64,000 nucleotides of DNA from Streptomyces sp. NBC_00557. Lineage in GTDB: Bacteria; Actinomycetota; Actinomycetes; Streptomycetales; Streptomycetaceae. The notes beneath the pieces are model-generated. The model did not search any database, had not been told where the DNA came from, and saw nothing but the letters and a program-made list of their open reading frames with translations. The stretch is taken from NCBI RefSeq assembly GCF_036345995.1, contig NZ_CP107796.1, positions 4,836,001 through 4,900,000 on the forward strand, read 5' to 3'. Shown here one piece after another: positions 7,709 to 15,947 of the stretch; position 1 is the first letter of the stretch; the number at the start of each line of letters is the position of its first letter. The position numbers and the translations under genes were made by a program.

Positions 7709-9634
7709 ATGACGGTGCTCGACGAAGGCGCCGACGCCCTGTACGACACCGGTCCGGTGCCCGGGCCCGGCGGCTGGCCGGTGACGTACGAGCAGGTGAC
7801 GACCGGCAGTCTGCCGGCCGTCGCGGCGCCGGTCCGGCCGGCGCCGCGGCTCAGCGCGGGACTGCGGCTGCACGGCGAGTACCAGGGCTCCGGCTTCACC
7901 GAGCCGAAGTACATCGCCCGTCGGGGGGACGGGCAGGTCGTGCAGCTGTCGCGGCTGCTGTACCTGGTGGCGTCGTCCGTCGACGGGATCCGCGACGCCG
8001 AGACGATCGCCCACCGGGTCAGCGCCCGCTACGGCCGCGAGGTCAGCGCCGAGAACGTCCGCTACCTGCTGGAGAACAAGCTCCAGCCGCTCGGCGTGAC
8101 CGTGCCCGAGGGCCAGGAGGACGACGAGGTCGACGCCCCGCGCTCCGACCTGCTGCTCGCCCTCAAGGGCCACCGGGTGATCTTCGACGAGCGCCGTACC
8201 GGGCGGATCGCGCGGGCCCTGGCCTGGCTGCACCGCCCGGCCGTGGTCGCCGCGGTCCTGCTCGCGGCGCTCGCGATGGACGTCTGGCTGTTCGGCTTCT
8301 TCGGGGCGATCGAGCCGGTGCTGGAGGTCCTGGACCAGCCGGTGCTGATCCTCATCGTCTTCGGGCTCACCGTGGCCTCGCTCGTCTTCCACGAGTTCGG
8401 CCACGCCTCCGCCTGCCGGTACGGCGGCGCCCGGCCCGGCTGCATCGGCTGCGGGCTGTTCCTCATCTGGCCGTCGATGTACACCGACGTCACCGACGTC
8501 TACCGGATCTCGCGCGGGGGCCGGCTGCGCACGGACCTCGGCGGGGTGTACTTCAACGTCGTCTTCATGCTCGCCATGGCCGGGGCCTACTTCGCGACCG
8601 GGGCGCAGTTCTTCCTGGCCGCCGTCTACCTCGGGCACTTCGAGATCCTGGAACAGCTGATGCCGGCCGTCCGCCTGGACGGCTACTACATCCTCGGCGA
8701 CCTCGCCGGAGTGCCGGATCTCTACGGCAAGATCAAGCCGATCCTGCTCTCGCTCGTGCCCGGCGCCAAGGGCCGGGCGGCGCGCACGGAGGTCGCCGGG
8801 CTCAAGCGGTCCGCGCGCACCATCGTGGCCGGCTGGGTGCTGACCATGGTGCCGCTGATCGCCGGCGAGATGGGCTACGCGCTGTGGAACCTGCCCCGGA
8901 TCCTCACCACCATGGTGCGCTCGCTCACCGAGCAACTCCTCGGCACCGGCGCGGCGTTCGCGCACGGGCAGATCGTCGCCGGGCTGGTCGGGGTGATCGG
9001 CAGCGTGATGCTGCTGTGCCCGATGGCCGGTGTCGTCTATCTCTCCGTGAAGATCGGCGGCCGGCTGCTGCGGGCCGCGAAGCGCTCCACCGCGGGACGG
9101 CCCCGGCTGCGCCTCGCGCTGTGCGTGCTCGCCCTCGCCGGACTGACCGGGCTCTCCTACGCCTGGGTGTCCGGCATGACCCCGAGGCCGCTGCCGAAGA
9201 AGCCCCCGATCGCGCCCATCCTGCAGCCCGGGGTGCCGACCGAGGCGCCCTCGCCGAGGGACGCCTCGACCCCGGGCCACGACGGGCACGGCGGACCCGG
9301 CACCGGCGGCGCCTCCGTGTCGCCGTCGGCGGTGCCGGGAGCCTCCGCCTCCGTGCCGGGGGCCGCGGTGTCGCCCGGCGCCTCGGCGAGCGCGTCCGGG
9401 GCGGAGCTCCCGTCGTCGGCGTCGCGGCCGGCGACGCCGGGCGCGCCGACCGGATCCGGATCCCACCGGCCGGAGTCGTCCTCCGGCGGCGCCACCGCGG
9501 ATCCCACCCCGCCCACCAGCCAGGACCCCGGGCCCCCGGCCTCCCCGACCCCGTCGGAGAGCGTCCCCGCGTCGACGACCGGGAGCCCCACGGCGGCGCC
9601 GAGCGACGCCTCGCCCGCACCGGCGTCCTCCTGA
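7709..9634 (+). CDS. Membrane metalloprotease: PqqD-like recognition domain fused to M50 site-2-type protease
   Basis: 641 residues. Residues about 60-130 form a PqqD-like winged-helix domain (QVVQLSRLLYLVASSVDGIR, then AETIAHRVSARYG, then ENVRYLLENKLQPLGV), the RiPP recognition element fold that binds leader peptides. Six hydrophobic segments follow. The zinc site is HEFGH at 228-232, and the third ligand is in PAVRLDGYY (Asp324), as in site-2 proteases. From about residue 490 there is a 150-residue Pro/Ser/Ala tail, probably outside the membrane. The ATG at 7709 has GGGGGGAG upstream. It lies directly after the two peptide genes, so it likely recognises and cleaves them in the membrane. The link between peptide and protease is inference; the domain calls are clear. 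Confidence 0.9.
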   Translation: MTVLDEGADALYDTGPVPGPGGWPVTYEQVTTGSLPAVAAPVRPAPRLSAGLRLHGEYQGSGFTEPKYIARRGDGQVVQLSRLLYLVASSVDGIRDAETIAHRVSARYGREVSAENVRYLLENKLQPLGVTVPEGQEDDEVDAPRSDLLLALKGHRVIFDERRTGRIARALAWLHRPAVVAAVLLAALAMDVWLFGFFGAIEPVLEVLDQPVLILIVFGLTVASLVFHEFGHASACRYGGARPGCIGCGLFLIWPSMYTDVTDVYRISRGGRLRTDLGGVYFNVVFMLAMAGAYFATGAQFFLAAVYLGHFEILEQLMPAVRLDGYYILGDLAGVPDLYGKIKPILLSLVPGAKGRAARTEVAGLKRSARTIVAGWVLTMVPLIAGEMGYALWNLPRILTTMVRSLTEQLLGTGAAFAHGQIVAGLVGVIGSVMLLCPMAGVVYLSVKIGGRLLRAAKRSTAGRPRLRLALCVLALAGLTGLSYAWVSGMTPRPLPKKPPIAPILQPGVPTEAPSPRDASTPGHDGHGGPGTGGASVSPSAVPGASASVPGAAVSPGASASASGAELPSSASRPATPGAPTGSGSHRPESSSGGATADPTPPTSQDPGPPASPTPSESVPASTTGSPTAAPSDASPAPASS

Positions 9635-9695
9635 CACCGCATCAGCCACACTTCTCCGGCCCGCGCGGGCCGCCCGAACCATGTACGGAGACCCC

Positions 9696-10379
9696 ATGAG
9701 CAGCCACCGCAAGGCACGCTCCAGCAACCATCCTTTCGCCCGGCACGCCCTGCGCATGGGCCTGTTCGCGGCCGGAGCCGCCGGAGTCGCCGGCGCCGCC
9801 ACCGCCGTACCGGCGCAGGCCCTGACCGGCACGGCGCACGCGGCGTTCGCGTCCGACCACGTCTTCAGCCACGCCGACCGGGCCCACCACACGCGGGCCG
9901 AGGACTCCTTCACGATCCGCCAGTTCGGCACCGTGAACGCGGCCGGGGTGCGCAACCAGGCCAACGCCGTCTCCACCGGCTGCTCGGCCGACGACCACTG
10001 CCGGTCCGTCGCGCTGTCCTTCCAGATCGTCACCTTCGCCGGTGAGCGCACCCACCTGAACGCCGTGAACCTCAGCGACGCGGCCAACAAGGAGTGCACC
10101 GGCTGCCAGACCCTCGCCGGCGCCTACCAGTTCGTCGTCTCCACCCCGGCCCCGCTCACCCTGGACGCCGGCGCCCGGCAGAAGCTCGCCGACATCCACC
10201 GCCGGCTGGACGCGCTGACCCGCTCCACGCTGCCGGCGGCCGAGCTGAAGCAGCGCGTCGACGGCCTGGCGGGCGAGGTGAGCGCGGTCCTGCGGGACGC
10301 GGTGGCCCACGCGCCGAAGGCCAAGGCCCAGCCCACGGTCACCCTCCACCGCCACCTGGACGGCTGGCCCGGGCACTGA
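9696..10379 (+). CDS. Secreted protein of unknown function with four cysteines
   Basis: 227 residues. The N terminus is basic (SSHRKARSS) and followed by a signal sequence (MGLFAAGAAGVAGAATAVPAQA, cleavage after AQA). The mature part has cysteines in GCSADDHC and ECTGC, which could form two disulfides, and an AYQFVVSTPAPLTL strand region. A helical C-terminal half follows (LADIHRRLDALTRSTLPAAELKQRVDGLAGEVSAVL). The family is not recognised. The ATG at 9696 has GGAG five bases away, while the ATG at 9681 has no ribosome site. It follows the protease by 61 bases on the same strand, so it is probably the last gene of the peptide locus: a partner, immunity or substrate protein (inference). Confidence 0.78.
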   Translation: MSSHRKARSSNHPFARHALRMGLFAAGAAGVAGAATAVPAQALTGTAHAAFASDHVFSHADRAHHTRAEDSFTIRQFGTVNAAGVRNQANAVSTGCSADDHCRSVALSFQIVTFAGERTHLNAVNLSDAANKECTGCQTLAGAYQFVVSTPAPLTLDAGARQKLADIHRRLDALTRSTLPAAELKQRVDGLAGEVSAVLRDAVAHAPKAKAQPTVTLHRHLDGWPGH

Positions 10380-10478
10380 CCGCCCCGCCGCCGCGCACGG
10401 CCGTCCGCCGGTTCCGAGACGCCCCTCGAGGAGCCGGCGGGCGGCCGTTTGCGCGCCCGCGCAGGCGCCTCGGACCCA

Positions 10479-10538
10479 TTGACATCGGATGCCCTCCGGC
10501 GCAGACTCGGCGCGCAGAACTCAATGAACAAAAGTTCA
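10479..10538 (+). promoter_or_regulatory. pobA promoter with downstream dyad operator
   Basis: TTGACA at 10479-10484 and CAGACT at 10502-10507, 17 bases apart, fit a principal-sigma promoter with a start near 10514. Just downstream is the perfect dyad TGAAC-AAAA-GTTCA (10525-10538), a likely repressor or activator site for an aromatic-acid regulator (IclR or MarR type). No such regulator gene is adjacent. Confidence 0.5.
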
Positions 10539-10579
10539 CCTGACGAACGCCGTAGAGTCGACCCCGAAGGGACGTACCG

Positions 10580-11758
10580 ATGCGCACCACCGTCGGCATC
10601 ATCGGAGCCGGGCCGGCCGGACTGCTGCTCGCGCGGCTGCTGCACCGTGCCGGCATCGACTCGGTCGTCCTGGAGAGCCGCGACCGTGCCTATGTGGAAC
10701 ATCGGCAGCGCGCCGGAATCCTGGAGCAGGGCACGGTCGATGTGCTGCGCGCGGCCGGCGCCGGGGAGCGGATGGACCGGGAGGGGCTGCGGCACGACGG
10801 CATCGAGCTGCGCTTCGACCGGCGCCGGCACCGCGTCGACTTCCCCGGCCTGACCGGCGGCCGGTCGGTGATGGTGTACGCCCAGACCGAGGTCTGCAAG
10901 GACCTGATCGCCCTTCAGCTCAAGGAGGGCGGACCGCTGCTGTTCGAGGCCGAGGCGCTGGCCGTGGAGGGCGCCGAGGGCGACCGGCCGCGCGTCCGGT
11001 TCCGCCACCAGGGCCGCGAGGACGTGCTGGAGTGCGACTACGCCGTCGGCTGCGACGGCTTCTGGGGCGTGACCCGCAAGGCCTTCCCCGCCGCCCTGTC
11101 CCGCACGTTCGAACGGACGTACCCCTATGCCTGGCTCGGCATCCTCGCCGACGTCGCCCCCTCGCACGACGAACTCGTCTACGCCCGCCACGACCGCGGC
11201 TTCGCCCTCCTCTCCATGCGCTCGCCCTCCGTGTCCCGCCTCTACCTCCAAGTGCCCGCCGACACGAAGGCGGACGACTGGAGCGAGGAGGAGATCTGGG
11301 ACGAGCTGGAGCGCCGGTTCGAGACGGACGACGACTGGCGGCTGGAACGCGGCCCGATCACCCAGAAGTCGGTCACGCCGATGCGCTCCTTCGTGCACGA
11401 GCCGATGCGGCACGGCCGGCTCCTCCTCGCCGGCGACGCCGCCCACATCGTGCCGCCGACCGGCGCCAAGGGGCTGAACCTCGCCGTCGGCGACGTCGTC
11501 ACCCTCGCCCGCGCCCTCGCCCACGAGAAGGAGACCGGCTCGGCGGAGCTGCTCGACGCCTACTCGGCGACCTGCCTACGCCGCGTCTGGCAGGCCGAGC
11601 GGTTCTCCTGCGACATGACGACGATGCTCCATCCGGCCCCGGACGCCACCCCCTTCGACGCCCGCCTCCAACTGGCCCGGCTGGACCGGATCGCCACCTC
11701 CCGCGCCGCCGCGACCGACCTGGCGGAGGCGTACACGGGATTCCCCCTCGACGGTTAG
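10580..11758 (+). CDS. pobA: 4-hydroxybenzoate 3-monooxygenase
   Basis: FAD-dependent cytoplasmic hydroxylase that turns 4-hydroxybenzoate plus NAD(P)H and O2 into protocatechuate, the entry to the beta-ketoadipate pathway. 392 residues, the usual length. The N-terminal GxGxxG motif is GIIGAGPAGLLLARLL. The HRQRAGILEQGTVDVL segment and the second FAD motif with RLLLAGDAAHIVPPTGAKGLNLA are close to the classic PobA sequence. RMDREGLRHDGIEL and YAQTEV also match the family. The ATG has GAAGGGA upstream. It is a single gene, not next to pca genes here, and is preceded by its own promoter and dyad. Confidence 0.95.
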   Translation: MRTTVGIIGAGPAGLLLARLLHRAGIDSVVLESRDRAYVEHRQRAGILEQGTVDVLRAAGAGERMDREGLRHDGIELRFDRRRHRVDFPGLTGGRSVMVYAQTEVCKDLIALQLKEGGPLLFEAEALAVEGAEGDRPRVRFRHQGREDVLECDYAVGCDGFWGVTRKAFPAALSRTFERTYPYAWLGILADVAPSHDELVYARHDRGFALLSMRSPSVSRLYLQVPADTKADDWSEEEIWDELERRFETDDDWRLERGPITQKSVTPMRSFVHEPMRHGRLLLAGDAAHIVPPTGAKGLNLAVGDVVTLARALAHEKETGSAELLDAYSATCLRRVWQAERFSCDMTTMLHPAPDATPFDARLQLARLDRIATSRAAATDLAEAYTGFPLDG

Positions 11759-11927
11759 GTCGCAGGTTCGTCAGGGAATGCGATCAACCGTGGCCGGGAA
11801 TCACCGGCTCACGTAGCGTGTTGCGCAGCACGGTGAAGGAAAGATCCTCCTGAAGGACGACGATCGGTCCTTTACCAATCCATTACTCTTGAGCCAAGGC
11901 TGCGCACGGCAGCCATGGAGGAGTGAA

Positions 11928-12788
11928 ATGAGGAGCAGCAACCCGGTCTTCTCGCGACGGGGGTTCAGCCGCGCCGGCGGCTACGCCGGTTTCCACACCG
12001 CACCGCAGGCCGGGTACGCACAGGGCAACCCGTACGCGCAGAACCCCTACGCCCAGAACCCGTACGCGCAGCAGGACCTTCAGCACGGCGCCCCGCCGCA
12101 GGCCCCGGTCACCACCGACCGGATGACGATGGACGACGTCGTCGTCCGCTCGGCCATCACGCTCGGCACCGTCGCCGTCGGCGCCGTCCTCGCCTGGGCG
12201 CTGCTGCCGGTCACGGCCACCAGCTACGGCCTGGCCATCGGCTCGGCGATCGTCGCGTTCGTCCTGGCGATGGTCCAGAGCTTCAAGCGCACGCCGTCGC
12301 CCGCCCTGATCCTCGGGTACGCGGCCTTCGAGGGCGTCTTCCTCGGCGTCATCAGCGAGATGTACAACAGCCGCTGGAGCGGCGCCCCCTTCCAGGCGGT
12401 GCTCGGCACCATGGCGGTCTCGGCCGCGACCCTGCTGGTCTACAAGGCCGGCTGGATCCGCGTCACCGCCCGCTACGCCCGTGTCGGCATGGCCATCGCG
12501 CTGGCCTTCCTGGCGGTCATGGCGGTGAACCTGCTGCTGGTCGCCTTCGGCGTCGCCGAGGACGGCGGCCTGCGCAGCTTCGGCCCGCTGGGCGCGCTCG
12601 TCGGCATCGTCGCCATCGTGCTCGGCGCGTTCTTCCTGACCCTCGACTTCAAGCAGATCGAGGACGGCATCGCCTACGGCGCCCCGCGCAACGAGTCCTG
12701 GCTGGCCGCGTTCGGCCTCACCGTGACGCTGGTCTGGATCTACCTGGAGATGCTGCGCCTGGTGGCGATCTTCACCAACAACGACTAG
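11928..12788 (+). CDS. Bax inhibitor-1/YccA family membrane protein
   Basis: 286 residues. The cytoplasmic N terminus carries repeated NPYAQ units (QGNPYAQNPYAQNPYAQQ). Seven hydrophobic helices typical of the actinobacterial BI-1/YccA family follow. Family landmarks include YAAFEGVFLGVISEMYN and DFKQIEDGI with acidic residues late in the protein, where BI-1 proteins place a pH/ion-sensing Asp pair. The family forms ion-leak channels or stress-related membrane proteins; the bacterial role is unclear. GGAGGAG lies four bases before the ATG. A strong terminator follows. Confidence 0.9.
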   Translation: MRSSNPVFSRRGFSRAGGYAGFHTAPQAGYAQGNPYAQNPYAQNPYAQQDLQHGAPPQAPVTTDRMTMDDVVVRSAITLGTVAVGAVLAWALLPVTATSYGLAIGSAIVAFVLAMVQSFKRTPSPALILGYAAFEGVFLGVISEMYNSRWSGAPFQAVLGTMAVSAATLLVYKAGWIRVTARYARVGMAIALAFLAVMAVNLLLVAFGVAEDGGLRSFGPLGALVGIVAIVLGAFFLTLDFKQIEDGIAYGAPRNESWLAAFGLTVTLVWIYLEMLRLVAIFTNND

Positions 12789-12818
12789 CGCACACGCCGG
12801 TCGTCAGGCAGCTCGCGA

Positions 12819-12851
12819 AAAGGGCCCCGGAGTTCCGCTCCGGGGCCCTTT
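12819..12851. terminator. Bidirectional terminator (14-bp stem)
   Basis: AAAGGGCCCCGGAG (12819-12832), loop TTCCG, then its exact complement ending CCCTTT at 12851. It lies between the BI-1 gene and the convergent DUF4287 gene. Confidence 0.88.
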
Positions 12852-12857
12852 CCGCGT

Positions 12858-13088
12858 CTAGAGCAGCTTGCGCGCTGCCCTCCTCAGGTCGTACTCGTGG
12901 ACGATCGCCTTCGCGTGGCCGTACGCGAGGTCGTACTCGTGCCGGAGCCAGCTGACCTTCTCCTCGAAGCGGAACAGGGCGGGGCCTTCTTCGACGGTGC
13001 GCAGCCAGTCGGAGACTTCGCGACCGGTGCAGTGGGGGATGCGGGCGAGCAGATTGCGGTGGGTCTCCTCCGAGAAGAGCTGGGACAT
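12858..13088 (-). CDS. DUF4287-family small protein
   Basis: 76 residues. It matches the short DUF4287 domain: FSEETHRNLLARIPHCTGREVSDW, then GPALFRFEEKVSWLRHEYDLAYGHAKAIVHEYDLRRA. Members are small cytoplasmic proteins of unknown function, often found alone. The ATG at 13088 has GGAGG five bases upstream; longer readings of the frame only add non-conserved sequence. Confidence 0.85.
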   Translation of the reverse strand: MSQLFSEETHRNLLARIPHCTGREVSDWLRTVEEGPALFRFEEKVSWLRHEYDLAYGHAKAIVHEYDLRRAARKLL

Positions 13089-13187
13089 CGGCGCCTCCGA
13101 ACGCAAAGGGGATGTAAGCCGGTCCTTCACGTCACGGTGCCTGAGCGTTCGCGTATTGGCAACAGTGCGGCGCGTTACGCTCGGCGC

Positions 13188-13499
13188 GTGGTTGATACGA
13201 CGCCCTTGAACCGAGCCGTGGATCACTTCGCCGACCGATTGCGCGCGGCGCCGCAGAGCCGGCTCCAGCGCGGCGCCGCCGCCGAGGCGCTGGCGCTGGC
13301 CAGGCAACTGGCACGGTGGGCGCAGGCCGTCGAGGAGCCCGGGACGGAGGCCCGTCAGATGCCGGACGCGGGAATGTTCGCCGTGGCGGACCAAATCCTC
13401 GTGGCCGCCCACGACTTGGCGCTGGTGCTGCAGAGCGACGACGAGGTCGCCGAAGCGGTGCGCATGGTGGAGGAGGCGCGGGAGCGGGCGGGGGTCTGA
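13188..13499 (+). CDS. Small helical protein of unknown function, probably leaderless mRNA
   Basis: 103 residues, all-helical in appearance (LNRAVDHFADRLRAAPQSRL, AAEALALARQLARWAQAVEE, FAVADQILVAAHDLALVLQS). I do not recognise the family. There is no ribosome site before the GTG. Instead TACGCT (13176-13181) lies six bases before it, the geometry of a -10 box followed directly by a leaderless start. It diverges from the DUF4287 gene across about 100 bases. An in-frame TTG at 13203 is an alternative but also lacks a ribosome site. Confidence 0.68.
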   Translation: MVDTTPLNRAVDHFADRLRAAPQSRLQRGAAAEALALARQLARWAQAVEEPGTEARQMPDAGMFAVADQILVAAHDLALVLQSDDEVAEAVRMVEEARERAGV

Positions 13500-13523
13500 G
13501 GCCGGCCCCGCGGTGAAGAACCC

Positions 13524-14306
13524 TTACAGCGACGCGATGACCCGGTCCGCCAGGATGAAGACCATGTCCTCGCCGCAGGCGAAGGTCAGGGTGTAGGCGC
13601 CGGAGATGCCGGAGCCGCCCAGGAGATAGGGGGCCTCGCCCGCTTCGACCGCCGCCGCCAGGCGTTCGGCGGTCTCGCGGTGGCCCGGGGTCATGCACAG
13701 GGTGGTGCCGTCGGCGAAGACGTACACGTCGAGGGTGCCGAGCGGGCCCGGACGGACGTCGGCGAGTTCGACGCGCTGCGCGGACAGCTGCTCCAGCATG
13801 GTGACGGTGCGCTCGTGGTCGTTCACCGCCGGCGACTGCACCGGGACGAAGTCGGGGTGCGAGGGGTGGCGGCGGCGGGCCGCGGCCAGCTCCGGGGACT
13901 CCCCGGCGAACTCGTCGGCCTCGGCGGTCGGCTCGGACACCGGCTCCAGACCGGCGAAGTCGGCCTGCCGGGGCAGGAACACGTCGTGCTCGGGCAGGCC
14001 GAGCAGGGTCGGCGTGTCGGAGGCGTCACGGGCTTCCTGCGCCGCCCAGAAGGCACGCGCCTCGGCCAGCTCGCGCTCCCGCTCCTCGGCGAGCGCCTCG
14101 GCCACCGCGGCCCGTATGCGGTCGGTGTCGGCGCTGCCGCGGGCGTTCGGCAGCAGCGCGCCCAGGGCGGCCGCCTGGTTCTCGGCGAGCTGGGCCTGGA
14201 GCTCCGCCAGCTGGCGGCGCAGCTTCAGAACGGTGCGCAGGACGGCGACGCCCACGGCGCCCGTGGCGGCCGTGGTGAGCAGCAGGGCGATCGGCATGGC
14301 GCTCAC
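13524..14306 (-). CDS. Membrane-anchored coiled-coil protein of unknown function
   Basis: 260 residues. One N-terminal helix (MPIALLLTTAATGAVGVAVL) anchors it. A coiled coil follows (LKLRRQLAELQAQLAENQAAAL and a later EERERELAEARAFWAAQEA). The C-terminal domain of about 110 residues is folded (VNDHERTVTMLEQLSAQRVELADV, LDVYVFADGTTLCMTPGHRE, then GEDMVFILADRVIASL). The start is a GTG with GGGAG seven bases upstream. The family is not recognised but looks conserved rather than random. There is no close operon partner. Confidence 0.78.
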   Translation of the reverse strand: MSAMPIALLLTTAATGAVGVAVLRTVLKLRRQLAELQAQLAENQAAALGALLPNARGSADTDRIRAAVAEALAEERERELAEARAFWAAQEARDASDTPTLLGLPEHDVFLPRQADFAGLEPVSEPTAEADEFAGESPELAAARRRHPSHPDFVPVQSPAVNDHERTVTMLEQLSAQRVELADVRPGPLGTLDVYVFADGTTLCMTPGHRETAERLAAAVEAGEAPYLLGGSGISGAYTLTFACGEDMVFILADRVIASL

Positions 14307-14514
14307 TGACGTACTCCCAGGTTCAAAGTCGACCCCCGACTTCCTACCTCAGCTTGAAGGGCGGACTATGCAACTGTCAGTGCGTAACGTCACGAACCGG
14401 ACAGGGCTTTGGCTTCCCGGGTGTGTCGTGTGCTGCGCTGACCTGCCCTGACCTGCACCGATGCGGGCGGTGAGTCAGATAGGTCACATCCTGGGGGAGA
14501 TTGGATCACGGAAA

Positions 14515-14549
14515 GGCCCAGAACTCCGGAGTCTCCTCGGTTCTGGGCC
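14515..14549. terminator. Hairpin downstream of the thiolase gene
   Basis: GGCCCAGAAC (14515-14524) pairs with GTTCTGGGCC (14540-14549) around a 15-base loop. It lies beyond the 3' end of the leftward thiolase gene and before the next gene, so it probably terminates thiolase transcription. Confidence 0.65.
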
Positions 14550-14590
14550 GTTCCCCGACGTAACGTGTCCGGTTCGCTACCGACCGTGCG

Positions 14591-15811
14591 TCAGCTGAGG
14601 CGCTCGATGACCATCGCCATGCCCTGGCCGCCGCCCACGCACATCGTCTCCAGGCCGAACTGCTTGTCGTGCCACTGCAGCGAGTTGATGAGCGTGCCGG
14701 TGATGCGGGCGCCGGTCATGCCGAAGGGGTGGCCGACGGCGATGGCGCCGCCGTTGACGTTCAGCTTGTCGATGTCGATGCCGAGTTCGCGGTAGGAGGG
14801 GATCACCTGGGCGGCGAAGGCCTCGTTGATCTCGACCAGGTCGATGTCGTCGATGGTGAGGCCGGCGCGGGCCAGGGCCTGCTTGCTCGCCTCGACCGGG
14901 CCGAGGCCCATGATCTCGGGGGACAGACCGGAGACGCCGGTGGACACGATCCGGGCGAGCGGGGTCAGGCCCAGCTCGCGGGCCTTGGTGTCGCTCATGA
15001 TGACGACGGCGGCGGCGCCGTCGTTGAGCGGGCAGCAGTTGCCGGCGGTGACCAGGCCGTCCGGGCGGAAGACCGGCTTGAGGCCGGCGACGCCCTCCAG
15101 GGTGACGCCGGCGCGCGGGCCGTCGTCCTTGGACACGACGGTGCCGTCGGGCAGGGTCACCGGGGTGATCTCGCGCTCCCAGAAGCCGTTCTTGATGGCT
15201 TCCTCGGCGAGGTTCTGCGAGCGCACGCCGAACTCGTCCATCTCCTGGCGGGTGATGCCCTTCCAGCGGGCCAGGTTCTCCGCCGTCTGCCCCATCGCGA
15301 TGTACGCGTCCGGCACCAGGCCGTCCTCGCGCGGGTCGTGCCAGGTGGTGCCCTCCTGCTCGGCGACGGCGGCGGTGCGGGCCTCGGCCTCGGCGAAGAA
15401 GGGGTTGTGGGTGTCCGGCAGGCTGTCGGAGTTGCCCTTCACGAACCGGGAGACCGTCTCGACGCCGGCCGAGATGAAGACGTCGCCCTCGCCGGCCTTG
15501 ATCGCGTGCAGGGCCATACGGGAGGTCTGCAGGGAGGAGGAGCAGTAGCGGGTGATCGTGCAGCCGGGCAGGTGGTCCATCCCCATCTGCACGGCGACGA
15601 TCCGGCCGAGGTTGTTGCCCTGCTCGCCGCCGGGCAGGCCGCAGCCGAGCATCAGGTCGTCGATGTCCCTCGGGTCCAGCTCGGGGATCTTGGCGAGTGC
15701 CGCCTGGATGATCGTGGCGGTCAGGTCGTCGGGGCGCAGGTCCTTGAGGGAGCCCTTGAAGGCGCGGCCGATGGGGGAGCGGGCGGTCGAGACGATGACG
15801 GCTTCGGGCAT
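14591..15811 (-). CDS. Acetyl-CoA C-acyltransferase (thiolase)
   Basis: 406 residues, the standard thiolase length. The nucleophilic Cys90 is in [11 protein letters not shown]. The later catalytic motifs are [16 protein letters not shown] (His) and [14 protein letters not shown] (second Cys). It catalyses thiolytic cleavage of 3-ketoacyl-CoA or the reverse condensation of acetyl-CoA. Sequence alone does not decide between beta-oxidation and biosynthesis. I chose the ATG at 15811, with GGAG five bases upstream, over the adjoining GTG at 15814. A TetR-type dyad lies about 105 bases upstream, which suggests acyl-CoA-responsive control. Confidence 0.95.
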   Translation of the reverse strand: MPEAVIVSTARSPIGRAFKGSLKDLRPDDLTATIIQAALAKIPELDPRDIDDLMLGCGLPGGEQGNNLGRIVAVQMGMDHLPGCTITRYCSSSLQTSRMALHAIKAGEGDVFISAGVETVSRFVKGNSDSLPDTHNPFFAEAEARTAAVAEQEGTTWHDPREDGLVPDAYIAMGQTAENLARWKGITRQEMDEFGVRSQNLAEEAIKNGFWEREITPVTLPDGTVVSKDDGPRAGVTLEGVAGLKPVFRPDGLVTAGNCCPLNDGAAAVVIMSDTKARELGLTPLARIVSTGVSGLSPEIMGLGPVEASKQALARAGLTIDDIDLVEINEAFAAQVIPSYRELGIDIDKLNVNGGAIAVGHPFGMTGARITGTLINSLQWHDKQFGLETMCVGGGQGMAMVIERLS

Positions 15812-15916
15812 CACGGCTCCAGTGGACGGTTTGCTTTTCGGGCAGGGCCGGTTGGGAAGTTACCGCTACGTATGGGCCAGGTCACCGGTGTGGCGGTGTG
15901 ACACTGACCGCAATTT

Positions 15917-15930
15917 ACTAAGCGCTTGCT
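15917..15930. promoter_or_regulatory. TetR/KstR2-like operator upstream of thiolase gene
   Basis: Read on the minus strand the site is AGCAAGCGCTTAGT, which matches the KstR2-type consensus AnCAAGnnCTTGnT at all but one defined position. KstR2 and related TetR repressors control lipid and CoA-thioester catabolism in actinobacteria. The site lies between the SGNH hydrolase and thiolase genes. Confidence 0.5.
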
Positions 15931-15947
15931 TGGCGCCTGGCCGTGGT

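Noticed and set aside
6989..10099. 1036-codon ORF on the minus strand over the peptide and protease genes
   Set aside because: The plus-strand genes have clear motifs (HEFGH, peptide pair, signal peptide), while the antisense translation is low-complexity (RRRRGR, GRGG) with no domain.
7097..10379. Calling the peptide locus a daptide or lanthipeptide cluster
   Set aside because: No aminotransferase, methyltransferase, oxidoreductase or LanM/LanB-type genes are found; only the M50 protease is shared with daptide loci.
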